From assembly GCA_963726615.1 (NCBI GenBank), contig CAVSCX010000001.1:88320-152319 (forward strand): a stretch of DNA of 64,000 nucleotides, read 5' to 3'. This DNA is from CAWDZK01 sp963726615. Lineage in GTDB: Bacteria; Actinomycetota; Actinomycetes; JACCUZ01. The position numbers and the translations under genes were made by a program. This document shows, piece after piece, positions 1-8,740 of the stretch (its first letter is position 1; every line of letters starts with the position of its first letter). Under the pieces are notes generated by a model. The model made no database searches. It worked only from the letters and a program-made list of their open reading frames with translations, and was not told the DNA's origin.

Positions 1-158
1 AGGACGTGCAGCTCCGGCTGGACGGGGCCGGTGTCCCCTACGCCGGTCCCGACCTCGGCATCCCGGAGTCGATGTACTTCAAGGACCCGGACGGCATCCA
101 GGTCGAGCTGCTCAGTGACCCGCTGATGTACTTCGCCGGCCACCAGCTCGACGAGTGA
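1..158 (+). CDS. VOC/glyoxalase-family protein, C-terminal fragment
   Basis: The window opens inside a gene. The readable frame starts at base 3 and gives 51 residues ending in a TGA at 156-158. The segment YFKDPDGIQVELL is the usual last beta strand of vicinal-oxygen-chelate (glyoxalase/dioxygenase) domains, where the Glu of VELL is normally a metal ligand. The N-terminal part lies outside the window, so substrate and start cannot be judged. Confidence 0.75.
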   Translation, partial: DVQLRLDGAGVPYAGPDLGIPESMYFKDPDGIQVELLSDPLMYFAGHQLDE

Positions 159-173
159 GGACTGCCGGACCGC

Positions 174-1016
174 TCAGCAGCGCCAGTTCGCGTCGAACCC
201 GTCCGCCGCGTACTGCGTCATCGCCACCGGCCCGCCGGTGAAGGAGTACACCGGCGAGCACCGCGACTGCGCCTCGGCCCGGGTGCCCAGCCCGGCGTAC
301 CAGACCGGGAGGCCACCCAGGGTGGCTCCGCCGGTGATCTGCGCCCACTGCCACGACGTCGAGTAGACGCCGACGGTGCTGACGCCGCGGGACCGCAGGT
401 GGTCCACCATCCCCTGCAGGGCGGCGGTGTCGTTGGCGAGGTACTGCTCGGTGCCGCCGTACTGCAGCGACTCCCACGAGTTGCCGGTCTCGACGTCCAG
501 CCACCAGCCGGCCGTTGCGGGTTCCGCCGCGCCGGCGTCGGCGGCGGCCGGCACCGCACGGTCGAACGAGTCCTGTGCCGCGTTCCAGCCGTAGTCGTAG
601 GCGCAGTCGGCCGAGTCGTTGTCCGGGTACGCCGGGGCGCAGACCCGCGGGGTCTGCTGGCCGCTGGGCCAGTGGGACGAGACCCGGGGCCCGGGGTTGG
701 CGGTGTTGAGGTAGTACGCCGGCGCGGAGTCGGTCGCGCTCAGCGCCCAGCCGATCAGTCGGGTCAGGCACGGGTTCGGCCGCAGCACCCGGCCGCCGTC
801 GACGCCGACGATGCCGAACCTCGGCGAGTCCGGCAGCGCAGTGGGGCACTGAGGGTAGGACACGTCGTAGCCGGTGGGGAGCTCGATCGGGCCGGGAAGC
901 GGGGCCTGCTCCCGAGGCGGCGCCGCGGCGGCGGGGGCGGCGGCCGCGAGCCCGCCGAGCAGCAGCGAGAGGGCGGCACCGGCGAGAGCGAGGAGCCCGG
1001 AGCGTGTCCTTGCCAT
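174..1016 (-). CDS. secreted DUF1906 / glycoside-hydrolase-like protein
   Basis: A 280-aa protein with a Sec signal peptide: basic MARTR start, a hydrophobic Leu/Ala stretch to about residue 23, then an AAAAP-rich cleavage region. The mature part reads as a TIM-barrel glycoside-hydrolase-like domain of the Rv2525c/DUF1906 type: YDVSYPQCP near residue 50, a mid WWLDVETGN strand where acidic residues line the barrel mouth, and a C-terminal TQYAADGFDANWRC. Several Cys residues could form disulfides after export. The ATG at 1016 has a GGGAGG ribosome site a few bases upstream. Proteins of this family are secreted and are thought to act at the cell wall, but the substrate is unknown. It is divergent from the kinase at 1136. 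Confidence 0.8.
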   Translation of the reverse strand: MARTRSGLLALAGAALSLLLGGLAAAAPAAAAPPREQAPLPGPIELPTGYDVSYPQCPTALPDSPRFGIVGVDGGRVLRPNPCLTRLIGWALSATDSAPAYYLNTANPGPRVSSHWPSGQQTPRVCAPAYPDNDSADCAYDYGWNAAQDSFDRAVPAAADAGAAEPATAGWWLDVETGNSWESLQYGGTEQYLANDTAALQGMVDHLRSRGVSTVGVYSTSWQWAQITGGATLGGLPVWYAGLGTRAEAQSRCSPVYSFTGGPVAMTQYAADGFDANWRC

Positions 1017-1135
1017 CCGACCTCCCCTCCTCGACCCGTCGTTCGAGCCTACGGGGCCGGGCGGCCGGCTGCCCGAGCCCGTGGGTCCGCGCGGCAGGGA
1101 CCGGCGCGCGCCGGGCGACGCCGTAGCGTGCCGCC

Positions 1136-2062
1136 ATGACCAGCCGCACCGGCGTCACCGTGCTCGGCAGTGCGAACCTCGACCTCATCGTGGCTTTGGC
1201 GGGCCTCCCGCTGGCCGGTCAGACCGTGCTCGCGACCGGGCGAACCGCCGGGCCGGGCGGGAAGGGCTTGAACCAGGCGGTGGCTGCCGCCCGGGCGGGC
1301 GCGCGGACCCGCTTCGTGGGGGCGCTCGGGCCGGACGCCGAGGGTCAGCAGCTGCGGCAGGTGCTGGCGGCGGACCGGATCGAGGCGCAGGTGCGGACGG
1401 CGGCCGCGCCCACCGGGCTGGCCCTGGTCATGGTCGACGCGTCCGGGGAGAACGCCATCGTCGTCGTGCCCGGCGCGAACGCCGAGCTGCTCGACCTGCG
1501 GCCGGCCGAGACAGCCTCGGTCACCGAGGCGCGCGTCCTTCTCCTGCAGCTGGAGATCCCGCTGCCCACCGTCGCCGAGGCTGCCCGGGCAGCGAGGGAC
1601 GCCGGGACGCTGGTCGTCCTCAACGCTGCGCCGGAGGCGGCACTCGACCGGTCGCTCACCGACGGTGTGGACGTCCTGGTCGTCAACGAGGGCGAGGCGC
1701 GCGCCCTCGCCGGCGACGCCGGACCGCGCGGAGACGCAGACGACGACGTGGACGGCCTGGTGGCCCTCCTGCTCGAGCGGGTGCCGGCCGTCGTGGTCAC
1801 CCTCGGGCCGCGCGGCGCGCTCTACCGGGACCGGGCCGGCGTGCGACACCACGAGCCGGGCCGTGCGGTGGCCGTCACCGACACGACAGGGGCCGGCGAC
1901 ACCTTCGCCGGCTACCTGGCGGCCGCCCTGGCCGCGGACGTACCGGTGCCGGCCGCGCTGGCCCGGGCCAACACGGCGGCGGCGCTGTGCGTGCAGCGGG
2001 CCGGTGCAGTGCCGGCCGTGCCGCACCGGGTGGAGGTGGACGAGGCACTCGCCGGCTCGTGA
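1136..2062 (+). CDS. PfkB-family carbohydrate kinase, ribokinase-like
   Basis: 308 aa, the normal length for ribokinases. The N-terminal PfkB signature is GPGGKGLNQA at about residues 38-47. The C-terminal signature DTTGAGDTFAGY at about 248-259 carries the catalytic Asp of GAGD and the anion hole. The order of motifs and the early GSANLDL strand fit ribokinase rather than fructokinase, but sugar specificity cannot be fixed. Reaction: ATP-dependent phosphorylation of a free sugar in the cytoplasm. It sits at the edge of the sugar/inositol region and converges on the oxidoreductase at 2077 with only 14 bases between stops. No strong ribosome site is visible before the ATG. Confidence 0.85.
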   Translation: MTSRTGVTVLGSANLDLIVALAGLPLAGQTVLATGRTAGPGGKGLNQAVAAARAGARTRFVGALGPDAEGQQLRQVLAADRIEAQVRTAAAPTGLALVMVDASGENAIVVVPGANAELLDLRPAETASVTEARVLLLQLEIPLPTVAEAARAARDAGTLVVLNAAPEAALDRSLTDGVDVLVVNEGEARALAGDAGPRGDADDDVDGLVALLLERVPAVVVTLGPRGALYRDRAGVRHHEPGRAVAVTDTTGAGDTFAGYLAAALAADVPVPAALARANTAAALCVQRAGAVPAVPHRVEVDEALAGS

Positions 2063-2076
2063 CCGGCGACAGGTGC

Positions 2077-3216
2077 TCAGGTCGCGACGGGCGCGCTGCC
2101 ACCGGACTGGTGCGAGCGCAGTGCCGCCGCGAAGACCCGGTGCGAGCCGAGAGCCTCCTCCGGGGTCGCGGTCCCGAAGCGATCGCCCAGTGCGCCTGCC
2201 CGCTCGGCCAGGAACGCGGCCCACATCTGCAGCAGGGCGTCCGGGAAGCCGAACTCGAAGATGGCCCCGGTCACCGTCGGCCAGACGCTGCTGTGCCCGG
2301 GCTGGACCTCCGACCAGGCCTGGTCGCCGTCCACGACACCGAAACGGTGCAGGACCTGCGGGCTGCGGGTCGAGAAGCGGACCCCGCCGTCCATCCCCAC
2401 CGCCTCGAAGAACCAGGTGTTGCGCTCCCCGGGGGCGATCCGCTTGGTCTCCCACAGCATCGGGAACCGGCGTCCCCCGTCCGGAGCGGCCGGGACCGTC
2501 AGCGCGAGCAGGGCGTTGTCGAAGGTGTCGCACGGGACCCGGGCGCCGTCCGGACCCGGTCGGCTGGTGACGACGTCGTCGAGCATCGCGAAGACGGTGT
2601 GCGGCGCCCAGCCGAGCCGCAGCGGTACGTGCGCGGCATGCATCCCGAGGTCCCCCATCACGCCGATCTCGCCGCACGTCGCGGCCCGGCGCTTCCAGTT
2701 GATGGGTTTCGTGCGGTCCAGGTCGGAGGAGTGCAGCAGCCCGGACCGCACCTCGAGGATCTCCCCGAGGACACCACCGCGGACCAGGTCGACCGCCCGC
2801 TGGGCGCCGGGGAAGAACGGCAGCTCGCTGGAGACCCGGACGAACACCGACGAGGCCGCGACCGCCGCCACGATCCGCTCCGACGCGGCCAGGTCGATGC
2901 CGAACGGCTTCTCGCCGAGGAAGTCCTTGCCCGAGGCGACGGCATCGAGGTACAGGCGCTCGTGCAGGTCGTGCGGCACCGCGACGTAGAGCACGTCGAT
3001 GCCCGGGTCGTCCAGGAGCCGGCGGTAGTCGTCGGTGACGGTCGCCACCCCGGCCTCGCGCCACCACTGCTGCACACCCGGCGCCGGGTCGGCCACGGCG
3101 ACGACCTCGGGCCGGACCGGGTGGTCGACCAGCGCGTCCCACCGTCGCGTGAGGACCAGCAGCTCCTTGCCCATGAGGCCGCCGCCGACGACGCCGATCC
3201 GGACCGGCGCGCTCAT
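2077..3216 (-). CDS. Gfo/Idh/MocA-family NAD(P)-dependent oxidoreductase
   Basis: 379 aa. The Rossmann fold starts at once with GVVGGGLMG (residues 8-16, GxGxxG type). The family EKP motif is present as GEKPFGID near residue 100, followed by the C-terminal sheet domain. Members oxidise or reduce sugars, inositols or their derivatives with NAD(P). The conserved second His region reads DLGMHAAHVPLRLG, compatible with an active dehydrogenase. The start ATG overlaps the stop of the upstream aldolase gene (ATGA at 3213-3216), so the two are co-transcribed and probably act on the same substrate. It is one of four Gfo/Idh genes in the first 19 kb. Confidence 0.85.
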   Translation of the reverse strand: MSAPVRIGVVGGGLMGKELLVLTRRWDALVDHPVRPEVVAVADPAPGVQQWWREAGVATVTDDYRRLLDDPGIDVLYVAVPHDLHERLYLDAVASGKDFLGEKPFGIDLAASERIVAAVAASSVFVRVSSELPFFPGAQRAVDLVRGGVLGEILEVRSGLLHSSDLDRTKPINWKRRAATCGEIGVMGDLGMHAAHVPLRLGWAPHTVFAMLDDVVTSRPGPDGARVPCDTFDNALLALTVPAAPDGGRRFPMLWETKRIAPGERNTWFFEAVGMDGGVRFSTRSPQVLHRFGVVDGDQAWSEVQPGHSSVWPTVTGAIFEFGFPDALLQMWAAFLAERAGALGDRFGTATPEEALGSHRVFAAALRSHQSGGSAPVAT

Positions 3217-4052
3217 CTGCCGGCCAGGCTGGCGGCCGCTGTCTCTGCCGTCGCGCCGTCGTGCAGGATCGCCATCAGCGCCCGGACCAGGCCGGCCGGG
3301 TCGGCGTGCTGGATCACGTTGCGCCCGTAGACGATGCCGGCAGCGCCCTGCTCCAGCACCGCCGCGGTGCGCCGCAGCAGCTCGTCGTCGGTGACCCGGC
3401 CGCCGCCCCGCACCAGCACGGGCACGGCCCCGGCCGCCTGCACCACCTCGTGGTAGTCGTCCACGTCGTCGGTGGGGTCCGCCTTGATGATGTCCGCGCC
3501 CAGCTCGACCGCCTGGCGGACGAGCGGCACCACCTTCGACGTCGTCCCGTCAGAGGTGTAGCCGCCGGCGGTGGCGTCCTTCATCACCAGCGGCTCCACC
3601 ATCAGCGGCATCCCGTACCGCTCGCAGTCGGCCTTGGCCGTGAGCACGTTGACCAGGCAGTCCTCGCGGACCTCGGGGCGGCCGGGCAGGTCGAACAGGT
3701 TGACCACGACGCAGGCCGCGTCCAGCCGGACCGCTGTGAGCGCCGGCTCCGGGATCATGCGGCTGAACAGGCGGTCCGGCAGCACCGGGCCGTAGACGTT
3801 GGCGACGTCGGTGCGCAGCACCAGCGCGGGACGGTGCCGGCCGGGGATGCCCTGGAGCAGCCGGGCCTGTCCCTGGGTCAGCTGGATCGCGTCCGGGCCG
3901 GCGTCGGCGAGGACGCGCACGGCGGCGCCCAGGTCCTCGATCCCGGCGAGGAACGACCCCTCGCCGAAGAACCCGTGGTCCACGGCGACGTCGAAGCATC
4001 GGCCGGACCGGTGGTCGAACAGCCGGGACATCCGGATCCGCACGTCGGACAC
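3213..4052 (-). CDS. class I (DhnA/LsrF-type) aldolase
   Basis: 279 aa. The start chosen is GTG at 4052, because AGGAGG lies four bases upstream (MSDVRIRM...). VAVDHGFF near residue 22 and ADIIKADPT near residue 185 are the conserved acid and Schiff-base lysine regions of class I DhnA-type fructose-bisphosphate/LsrF-like aldolases. A phosphate-binding VLVRGGGR strand and GIVYGRNV follow. It probably cleaves a ketose phosphate in the cytoplasm. It is the first gene of a two-gene operon with the Gfo/Idh oxidoreductase and is divergent from the kinase, isomerase and FGGY operon at 4152. The exact ketose phosphate is unknown. Confidence 0.82.
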   Translation of the reverse strand: MSDVRIRMSRLFDHRSGRCFDVAVDHGFFGEGSFLAGIEDLGAAVRVLADAGPDAIQLTQGQARLLQGIPGRHRPALVLRTDVANVYGPVLPDRLFSRMIPEPALTAVRLDAACVVVNLFDLPGRPEVREDCLVNVLTAKADCERYGMPLMVEPLVMKDATAGGYTSDGTTSKVVPLVRQAVELGADIIKADPTDDVDDYHEVVQAAGAVPVLVRGGGRVTDDELLRRTAAVLEQGAAGIVYGRNVIQHADPAGLVRALMAILHDGATAETAAASLAGR

Positions 4053-4079
4053 TGGGCCTCCTGGGGTCGGGAGTCGTCG

Positions 4080-4109
4080 TTGACGCAGGCTAACGGCGCC
4101 GCCTAGCGT
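4080..4109 (+). promoter_or_regulatory. candidate promoter for the 4152-7488 kinase operon
   Basis: TTGACG at 4080-4085 and TAGCGT at 4104-4109 are separated by 18 bases in the 99-base gap between divergent genes. This fits a vegetative actinobacterial -35/-10 pair. It is inference from consensus only. Confidence 0.35.
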
Positions 4110-4151
4110 TCCGCGCGGACCGTCCGACGAGCACGTGAGGGGTCGCTGACG

Positions 4152-5144
4152 TTGCTCGTTGTGGGCACCAACCTCACCCAGGACCGCATCCTTCGCGTCG
4201 CCCGCCTCGCTCCGGGATCGGTGCTGCGGGCGCACGAGGTCGTCACGGCGCCCGGCGGCAAGCCCGTCAACGTCGCCCGCGCCGCACTGGCCCTCGGTGG
4301 GCGGCCCGTGCTGCTGGCCAACTGCCCCGGCCCGGCGGGCGCGCGACTGGCCGACGACCTGGCCGCCGCCGGCCTGGTGGTGGTCGCCGTGCCGACCGAC
4401 GGCGAGCTGCGGGCCGCCACGCTGCTGCTGGAGGACGACGGTCGCACCACGGTGGTCAACGAGCCCGGCCCGACGTTCGGTGCGGCTGCCGCCGCTGCGT
4501 TCCTCTCGGCGTACGCCGGGGCGATCGTCGAGCACCGCCCGGAGGTCGTGGTCGCCTCCGGCAGCCTGCCCCCCGGCGCGCCGGTCGACCTGTACGCCGA
4601 CCTGGTCCGGCTCGGCCACCGGCACGGCGCCGACACGGTGGTCGACGCCGGCGGCCGGGTCCTCGCCGCCGCGCTGCCGGCCGGGCCGGCCCTGGTCAAG
4701 CCCAACCTGGCGGAGGCGGAGGCGGTCCTGCGGTCGGGTGCGGACGGCGTGGACGGCGAGACCGTGCTCGAGAGCGTGGACGAGTCCGGTCGCGACGTGC
4801 CCGGTCGCTGTGCCGCTGCCGCGGAGGCGCTCGTCGCGGCGGGGGCACGGGCGGCGCTGGTGAGCGGCGGCCGGCTCGGCGCCGCCCTGCACGGCTCCGG
4901 CGGCTCGTGGTGGTTCACGGCGCCGGTGGTCGAGACCGTCAACGCTGTCGGTGCAGGGGACGCGCTGGTCGCGGGGGTGGCGGTGGCCCTGGAGCGCGGC
5001 GACCCGCTGGACTCGGCGGTGCGCTACGGGGTGGCCAGCGGCACCGACAGCGTGCGGCGGATCGGCCCCGCGTCCGTCGACCCGGCCGCTGTCGCCGCGC
5101 TGGTGGACTCGGTGCGGACCTCGACGAGCCTGGAGACGCCATGA
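4152..5144 (+). CDS. PfkB-family hexose (1-phosphofructokinase-type) kinase
   Basis: 330 aa read from a TTG start at 4152; GAGGGG lies 8 bases upstream. A GTG three codons later is an alternative start. The early PGGKPVNVARA segment (about residues 37-47) is typical of 1-phosphofructokinase/tagatose-6-phosphate kinase PfkB proteins. VNAVGAGDALVAG near residue 265 carries the catalytic Asp. The role is phosphorylation of a sugar or sugar phosphate in the cytoplasm. Its stop overlaps the ATG of the isomerase (ATGA), so it is the first gene of a three-gene operon with a phosphomannose isomerase homologue and an FGGY kinase. Confidence 0.82.
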   Translation: MLVVGTNLTQDRILRVARLAPGSVLRAHEVVTAPGGKPVNVARAALALGGRPVLLANCPGPAGARLADDLAAAGLVVVAVPTDGELRAATLLLEDDGRTTVVNEPGPTFGAAAAAAFLSAYAGAIVEHRPEVVVASGSLPPGAPVDLYADLVRLGHRHGADTVVDAGGRVLAAALPAGPALVKPNLAEAEAVLRSGADGVDGETVLESVDESGRDVPGRCAAAAEALVAAGARAALVSGGRLGAALHGSGGSWWFTAPVVETVNAVGAGDALVAGVAVALERGDPLDSAVRYGVASGTDSVRRIGPASVDPAAVAALVDSVRTSTSLETP

Positions 5145-6166
5145 CCAGCTGGACACCGGTGCCGCTGCCGCCCAACCAGTTCCCGCACTTCTACCGTGGC
5201 GGCGACCGGATCGGCGCCCTGCGCGGCGGTCCAGGCGGGCCGATGCGACCGGAGGAGTGGCTCGGCTCGACGGTCACGCGCTTCGGCGAGGAGACGTCCG
5301 GGCTGTCGGTCCTGCCGGACGGCCGGTACCTGCGAGATGCCGTGCTCGACGACCCGTGGGAGTGGCTCGGCCCCGAGCACCTTGCCGTGTTCGGGGTGAG
5401 CAGCGAGCTGCTGGCCAAGCTGCTGGACCCCGACCAGCGGCTGCCGGTGCACTTCCACCCGGACAAGGCGTTCGCGCGGGCCCACCTCGGTCTCGACCAC
5501 GGCAAGACCGAGGCGTGGATCGTCCTGGAGGCTCCCGAGGGTGCCGGTGTGGGGCTGGGGTTCGTCGAGCCGATGTCCAAGGACCGCGTGCTCGACCTGG
5601 TGACCCGGCGGGACAGCCCGGCCCTGCTCGCGGCCCTGCACAGGCGTCCGGTGCGGGCGGGCGAGACCGTCCTGGTCCCCGCCGGTGTGCCGCACGCCAT
5701 CGACGCCGGGATCCTGGTCCTCGAGCTGCAGGAGCCGACCGACCTCTCCGCGTTGCTGGAGTGGGAGGGCTTCGCCGTCGACGGCGAGAAGGACGGCCAC
5801 CTCGGGCTCGGCTTCCCCACCGTCCTGGACGCGCTGCGGCTGGACCCGCTGCCCGAGGACGTGCGAGCCGACCTGGTGCGTGACAGCGGACTCTCGGGTG
5901 GTGAGGCGCGTAGCCTGCTCAGCCGCCGCGCGGACGGCTTCTTCCGGGCCGACCTGCTGCCCGGGCAGGGCGAGGTGGAGGCCGGCTTCGCCGTGTGCCT
6001 GGTGCTTGCCGGTGCCGGACCCGTCGCCACAGAGCGGGCCGGCACCCTAAAGGTCTCCCGCGGCGTCGCGTTCGTCGTGCCCTGGGCGGCGGGGCGTTGG
6101 TCGGTGCAGGGGGCGGACGTCGTCGTCTGCCGGCCGCCGAGCCCGCGCACCGCGCAGGGCACGTGA
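5141..6166 (+). CDS. class I mannose-6-phosphate isomerase homologue
   Basis: 341 aa with the ATG in the ATGA overlap with the kinase before it. Cupin-type zinc ligands are recognisable: PVHFHPDK and KTEAW at about residues 102-125, and GVPHAIDAG near 185, matching the His, Glu and His positions of type I phosphomannose isomerases. The family interconverts aldose and ketose 6-phosphates such as mannose and fructose 6-phosphate. Placed between a PfkB kinase and an FGGY kinase, it probably isomerises a sugar of this operon and is not necessarily the cell's housekeeping ManA. No truncation is seen. Confidence 0.78.
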   Translation: MTSWTPVPLPPNQFPHFYRGGDRIGALRGGPGGPMRPEEWLGSTVTRFGEETSGLSVLPDGRYLRDAVLDDPWEWLGPEHLAVFGVSSELLAKLLDPDQRLPVHFHPDKAFARAHLGLDHGKTEAWIVLEAPEGAGVGLGFVEPMSKDRVLDLVTRRDSPALLAALHRRPVRAGETVLVPAGVPHAIDAGILVLELQEPTDLSALLEWEGFAVDGEKDGHLGLGFPTVLDALRLDPLPEDVRADLVRDSGLSGGEARSLLSRRADGFFRADLLPGQGEVEAGFAVCLVLAGAGPVATERAGTLKVSRGVAFVVPWAAGRWSVQGADVVVCRPPSPRTAQGT

Positions 6167-7488
6167 GCGTTGCCGGTGCCGGCGTCGACGTGCTGGTCGG
6201 CGTCGATATCGGCACCACGCGGGTCAAGGCGGTCGCGACCGACCCGGACCTGAATGTTCTCGGCGAGCACGCCGTGGTCACCCCGTGGCAGCACCACGGC
6301 GCGACGGCCGAGGTCGACCCCGTCGCGCTGGCCGACGCCACCGCCGCTGCGGCGGCCGGCGCCGCGCGCGAGGCCGGCGCCCGGGCGGTGGCGGTGGGCA
6401 TGACCGGCATGTCCGAGACCGGTGTGCTGCTGGACGGGCACGGCGCACCGCTCGCACCCGCGCTGGCCTGGCACGACCCTCGCGGCGACACGGACCTGGT
6501 GCGGGCGGAGCTGGGCGACGAGACCTACCGGCGCACCGCCGGGCGCCCGATCGACGCGGTGTCGAGCCTGCCGAAGCTGCTCTGGCTGCGCCGGCACGTC
6601 GAGGCAGCCCGTCGTGCAGTGCGGTTCCTGTCCGTGCCGGAATGGGCGGTGCATGCGCTGGGCGGCGACCAGGTCAGCGAGCTCTCGCTGGTCAGCCGGA
6701 CCGGGCTCTTCGACGTACCCGGCTGCAGGCCGTGGGACGAGGCGCTGGCCCTGCTGGACGCCGGCCCGTCCTTCCTCGGGGAGCTCGTCACCGCCGGCCG
6801 GTCGGTCGGCCGGGTGGGGGACGACGGCCCGGAGGAGCTGCGGGGTGCCGTGCTCACCGTCGCGGGCCACGACCACCAGACCGCCGCGTTCGCGCTCGGC
6901 GCGGCGGTGGACGGCGCGCTGTTCGACTCGCTGGGGACCGCGGAGGCGCTGCTGCGCACGGTCCGCGCGCCCCTCGACCCGTCCGCGATGGACCGGCTGG
7001 CGCAGCTGAACATCACCACCGGCTGGGGCGTCGTCCCGGACCACCTCTGCCTGCTCGCGGGCCTGCCGACCGGCATCTCGTTGGAGCGGGTCGGCGCGAT
7101 GGTCGGCGCCCCGACGCCGGCGGAGCGGACCGAGCTCGGTCTGGCGGCTCTGGCCACCGAGCGGTCCGGGACCTCCCTGCGCGTCTCGGCGACGTACCAC
7201 GGCCTGACGGTGCACGACGTGGACGACGAGGCAGCACCAGCGCTGGTCTGGCGGGTCGCGGTCGAGGACGTCAGCGCCATGGGGGAGCGCATCCTGGCGG
7301 CCATCACGGCCGAGGTGGGTGGGCACCGGTCCGTGCTCGTCGCCGGCGGCTGGCTGCACAACCCGATGGTCCGCGCGGTCAAGCAGGCCCAGTACGGCGA
7401 CTTCGGCACCAGCGACCTGCGCGAGCCCGGTGCGATGGGCGCCGCCGAGCTGGCCGGGGTCGCCGCGGGCCTGATCCCCGCCCGCTAG
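6163..7488 (+). CDS. FGGY-family carbohydrate kinase
   Basis: 441 aa from the GTG at 6163, which overlaps the isomerase stop as GTGA. The N-terminal phosphate loop is VGVDIGTTRVKAV. The second-domain ATP motifs are GHDHQTAAFALG near 233 and AGGWLHNPMVRA near 389. FGGY kinases phosphorylate xylulose, ribulose, gluconate, fuculose, glycerol or similar. The sugar here cannot be told from sequence alone, and it is somewhat shorter than classical xylulokinases (about 480-500 aa). It is the last gene of the 4152 operon and is followed by an inverted repeat before the convergent lacI-type gene. Confidence 0.82.
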   Translation: MSVAGAGVDVLVGVDIGTTRVKAVATDPDLNVLGEHAVVTPWQHHGATAEVDPVALADATAAAAAGAAREAGARAVAVGMTGMSETGVLLDGHGAPLAPALAWHDPRGDTDLVRAELGDETYRRTAGRPIDAVSSLPKLLWLRRHVEAARRAVRFLSVPEWAVHALGGDQVSELSLVSRTGLFDVPGCRPWDEALALLDAGPSFLGELVTAGRSVGRVGDDGPEELRGAVLTVAGHDHQTAAFALGAAVDGALFDSLGTAEALLRTVRAPLDPSAMDRLAQLNITTGWGVVPDHLCLLAGLPTGISLERVGAMVGAPTPAERTELGLAALATERSGTSLRVSATYHGLTVHDVDDEAAPALVWRVAVEDVSAMGERILAAITAEVGGHRSVLVAGGWLHNPMVRAVKQAQYGDFGTSDLREPGAMGAAELAGVAAGLIPAR

Positions 7489-7504
7489 CGGGAGGTCCGG
7501 CACC

Positions 7505-7578
7505 GCGCACCAACGACGGACCAACGCCCCGCCGAGGCGGCAAACGGGCGCTGTCGGCGGGTTCTGCCGTCGTTGGTG
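7505..7578. repeat. imperfect palindromic intergenic repeat, copy 1
   Basis: A 74-base element with perfect 13-base terminal arms, GCACCAACGACGG (7507-7519) and CCGTCGTTGGTGC (7567-7579). The interior carries AAACGG and GGTTCTG. A second, diverged copy is at 50578-50652. Here it lies between the convergent FGGY kinase and LacI genes, so it could also terminate both transcripts. Confidence 0.65.
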
Positions 7579-7596
7579 CTCGCCCCGGAGGGGCCG

Positions 7597-8679
7597 TCAG
7601 CTGGCGGCGGCCCGGCGCCTGGTGGCCGCGCTGGCGCCGGGCGGCGGGATCTCGCCCGACCCGCGGGGGACCAGCCGGGTCGGCACGATCCGGGTGGTGA
7701 AGGCCGACTCGTCGCCGTCCATCCGGCGGAACAGCTGCTCGGCGGCGAGCCGCCCGATGGTGTGCGGGTCCTGGGCCACCACGGTCACCGGTGGCTCGAG
7801 CAGGTCAGCCAGCGGGAAGTCGTCGAAGCCGACCAGCGCCACCTCGCGCTGCCGGTCCAGCCGGCGCAGGGCCTGCAGCGCGCCGATGGTGACGAGGTTC
7901 TGGGCGCTGAACAGTGCGGTCGGCGGCGAAGCGGCGGACAGCATGGCGGTGGTCGCCGCGTCGGCGGCATCGACCGTGGTCGCGTCGTGCACGGTGTGCC
8001 GGGACGCGACCGGCAGACCCGCGGCCGCCATGGCGTCCAGGAACCCCTGGTGCCGGTCCCGTGCCGTGGCGATGCGCAGCAGGTCGCCGAGGAACCCGAT
8101 CTGCCGGTGGCCGCCCGCGACGAGGTGCGCGACCCCCACCCGGGCGCCCTCCCTGTTGTCCGCCAGCACGACGTCCGCCTCGATCTGACCGGGTCGGCGG
8201 TCCACGAAGACCATCGGCGTGCCGGCCCGCCGCTCGACCGCCAGGTAGCCGTGGTCGCTGTCGGTCGGCATGATCACCAGGCCGTCGACCCGGCGGGAGC
8301 TGAAGGCCGACACGAGCTCCCGCTCCCGCACCGGGTCCTCGTCCAGGCTGCCCGCGAGCACGGCAACCCCGCGGGCCCGGGCCGCGTTCTCCACCGCCCG
8401 GTGGACCGCGGAGGAGAACGGGTTGTCGAGGTCCTCGAGGATCAGCCCGATCGTCGCGGTGCGCCTGTCGGTCCGGCGCAGGCTGCGGGCGCCGAGGTCG
8501 AGCCGGAAGCTCAGCCGGTCGGCCGCCTCCTGGACCCGGGCGGCCATGCCGGCGGACACGCCGGGCTCGCCGTTGACCACCCGCGACACGGTCTTCAGGC
8601 TCACCCCGGCGAGCGCCGCGACGTCCCGCATCGTGGCCCGGGGCGGCGGGGGGCCGGGTGACGGTAACGGTCCTGTCAC
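7597..8679 (-). CDS. LacI-family transcriptional regulator
   Basis: 360 aa from the GTG at 8679. The helix-turn-helix is canonical: MRDVAALAGVSLKTVSRVVN at about residues 17-36, followed by a hinge and a periplasmic-binding-protein-like sugar domain (VDGLVIMPTDSD, DFPLADLLEPPVTVVAQDP). Such proteins repress sugar genes until the inducer sugar binds. It is divergent from the ABC transporter operon at 8798, and a perfect palindrome with the LacI-family CG centre lies between the two genes at 8741-8754. The likely targets are therefore itself, the transporter and perhaps the kinase operon. A start at the internal ATG (residue 17) would cut into the domain and is less likely. Confidence 0.9.
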   Translation of the reverse strand: MTGPLPSPGPPPPRATMRDVAALAGVSLKTVSRVVNGEPGVSAGMAARVQEAADRLSFRLDLGARSLRRTDRRTATIGLILEDLDNPFSSAVHRAVENAARARGVAVLAGSLDEDPVRERELVSAFSSRRVDGLVIMPTDSDHGYLAVERRAGTPMVFVDRRPGQIEADVVLADNREGARVGVAHLVAGGHRQIGFLGDLLRIATARDRHQGFLDAMAAAGLPVASRHTVHDATTVDAADAATTAMLSAASPPTALFSAQNLVTIGALQALRRLDRQREVALVGFDDFPLADLLEPPVTVVAQDPHTIGRLAAEQLFRRMDGDESAFTTRIVPTRLVPRGSGEIPPPGASAATRRRAAAS

Positions 8680-8705
8680 GGTGACCCCCTCCCGGAAACA
8701 ACGTC

Positions 8706-8735
8706 TTGACGGCTGTGTAACTGCAGGGCTACAAC
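8706..8735 (+). promoter_or_regulatory. candidate promoter of the ABC transporter operon
   Basis: TTGACG at 8706-8711 and TACAAC at 8730-8735 have an 18-base spacer. Transcription would begin near 8742, inside the LacI-type operator that follows. This is consensus matching only. Confidence 0.4.
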
Positions 8736-8740
8736 TGCGC

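Noticed and set aside
874..3330. 818-codon open frame on the plus strand
   Set aside because: Crosses the kinase at 1136 and the minus-strand oxidoreductase in other frames; composition is Arg/Gly/Pro-rich low-complexity, typical of shadow frames in very GC-rich DNA.
8661..8686. GTCAC-G-GTGAC inverted repeat at the lacI start codon
   Set aside because: Five-base arms over a coding start in GC-rich DNA are expected by chance; the 8741 palindrome is much stronger.
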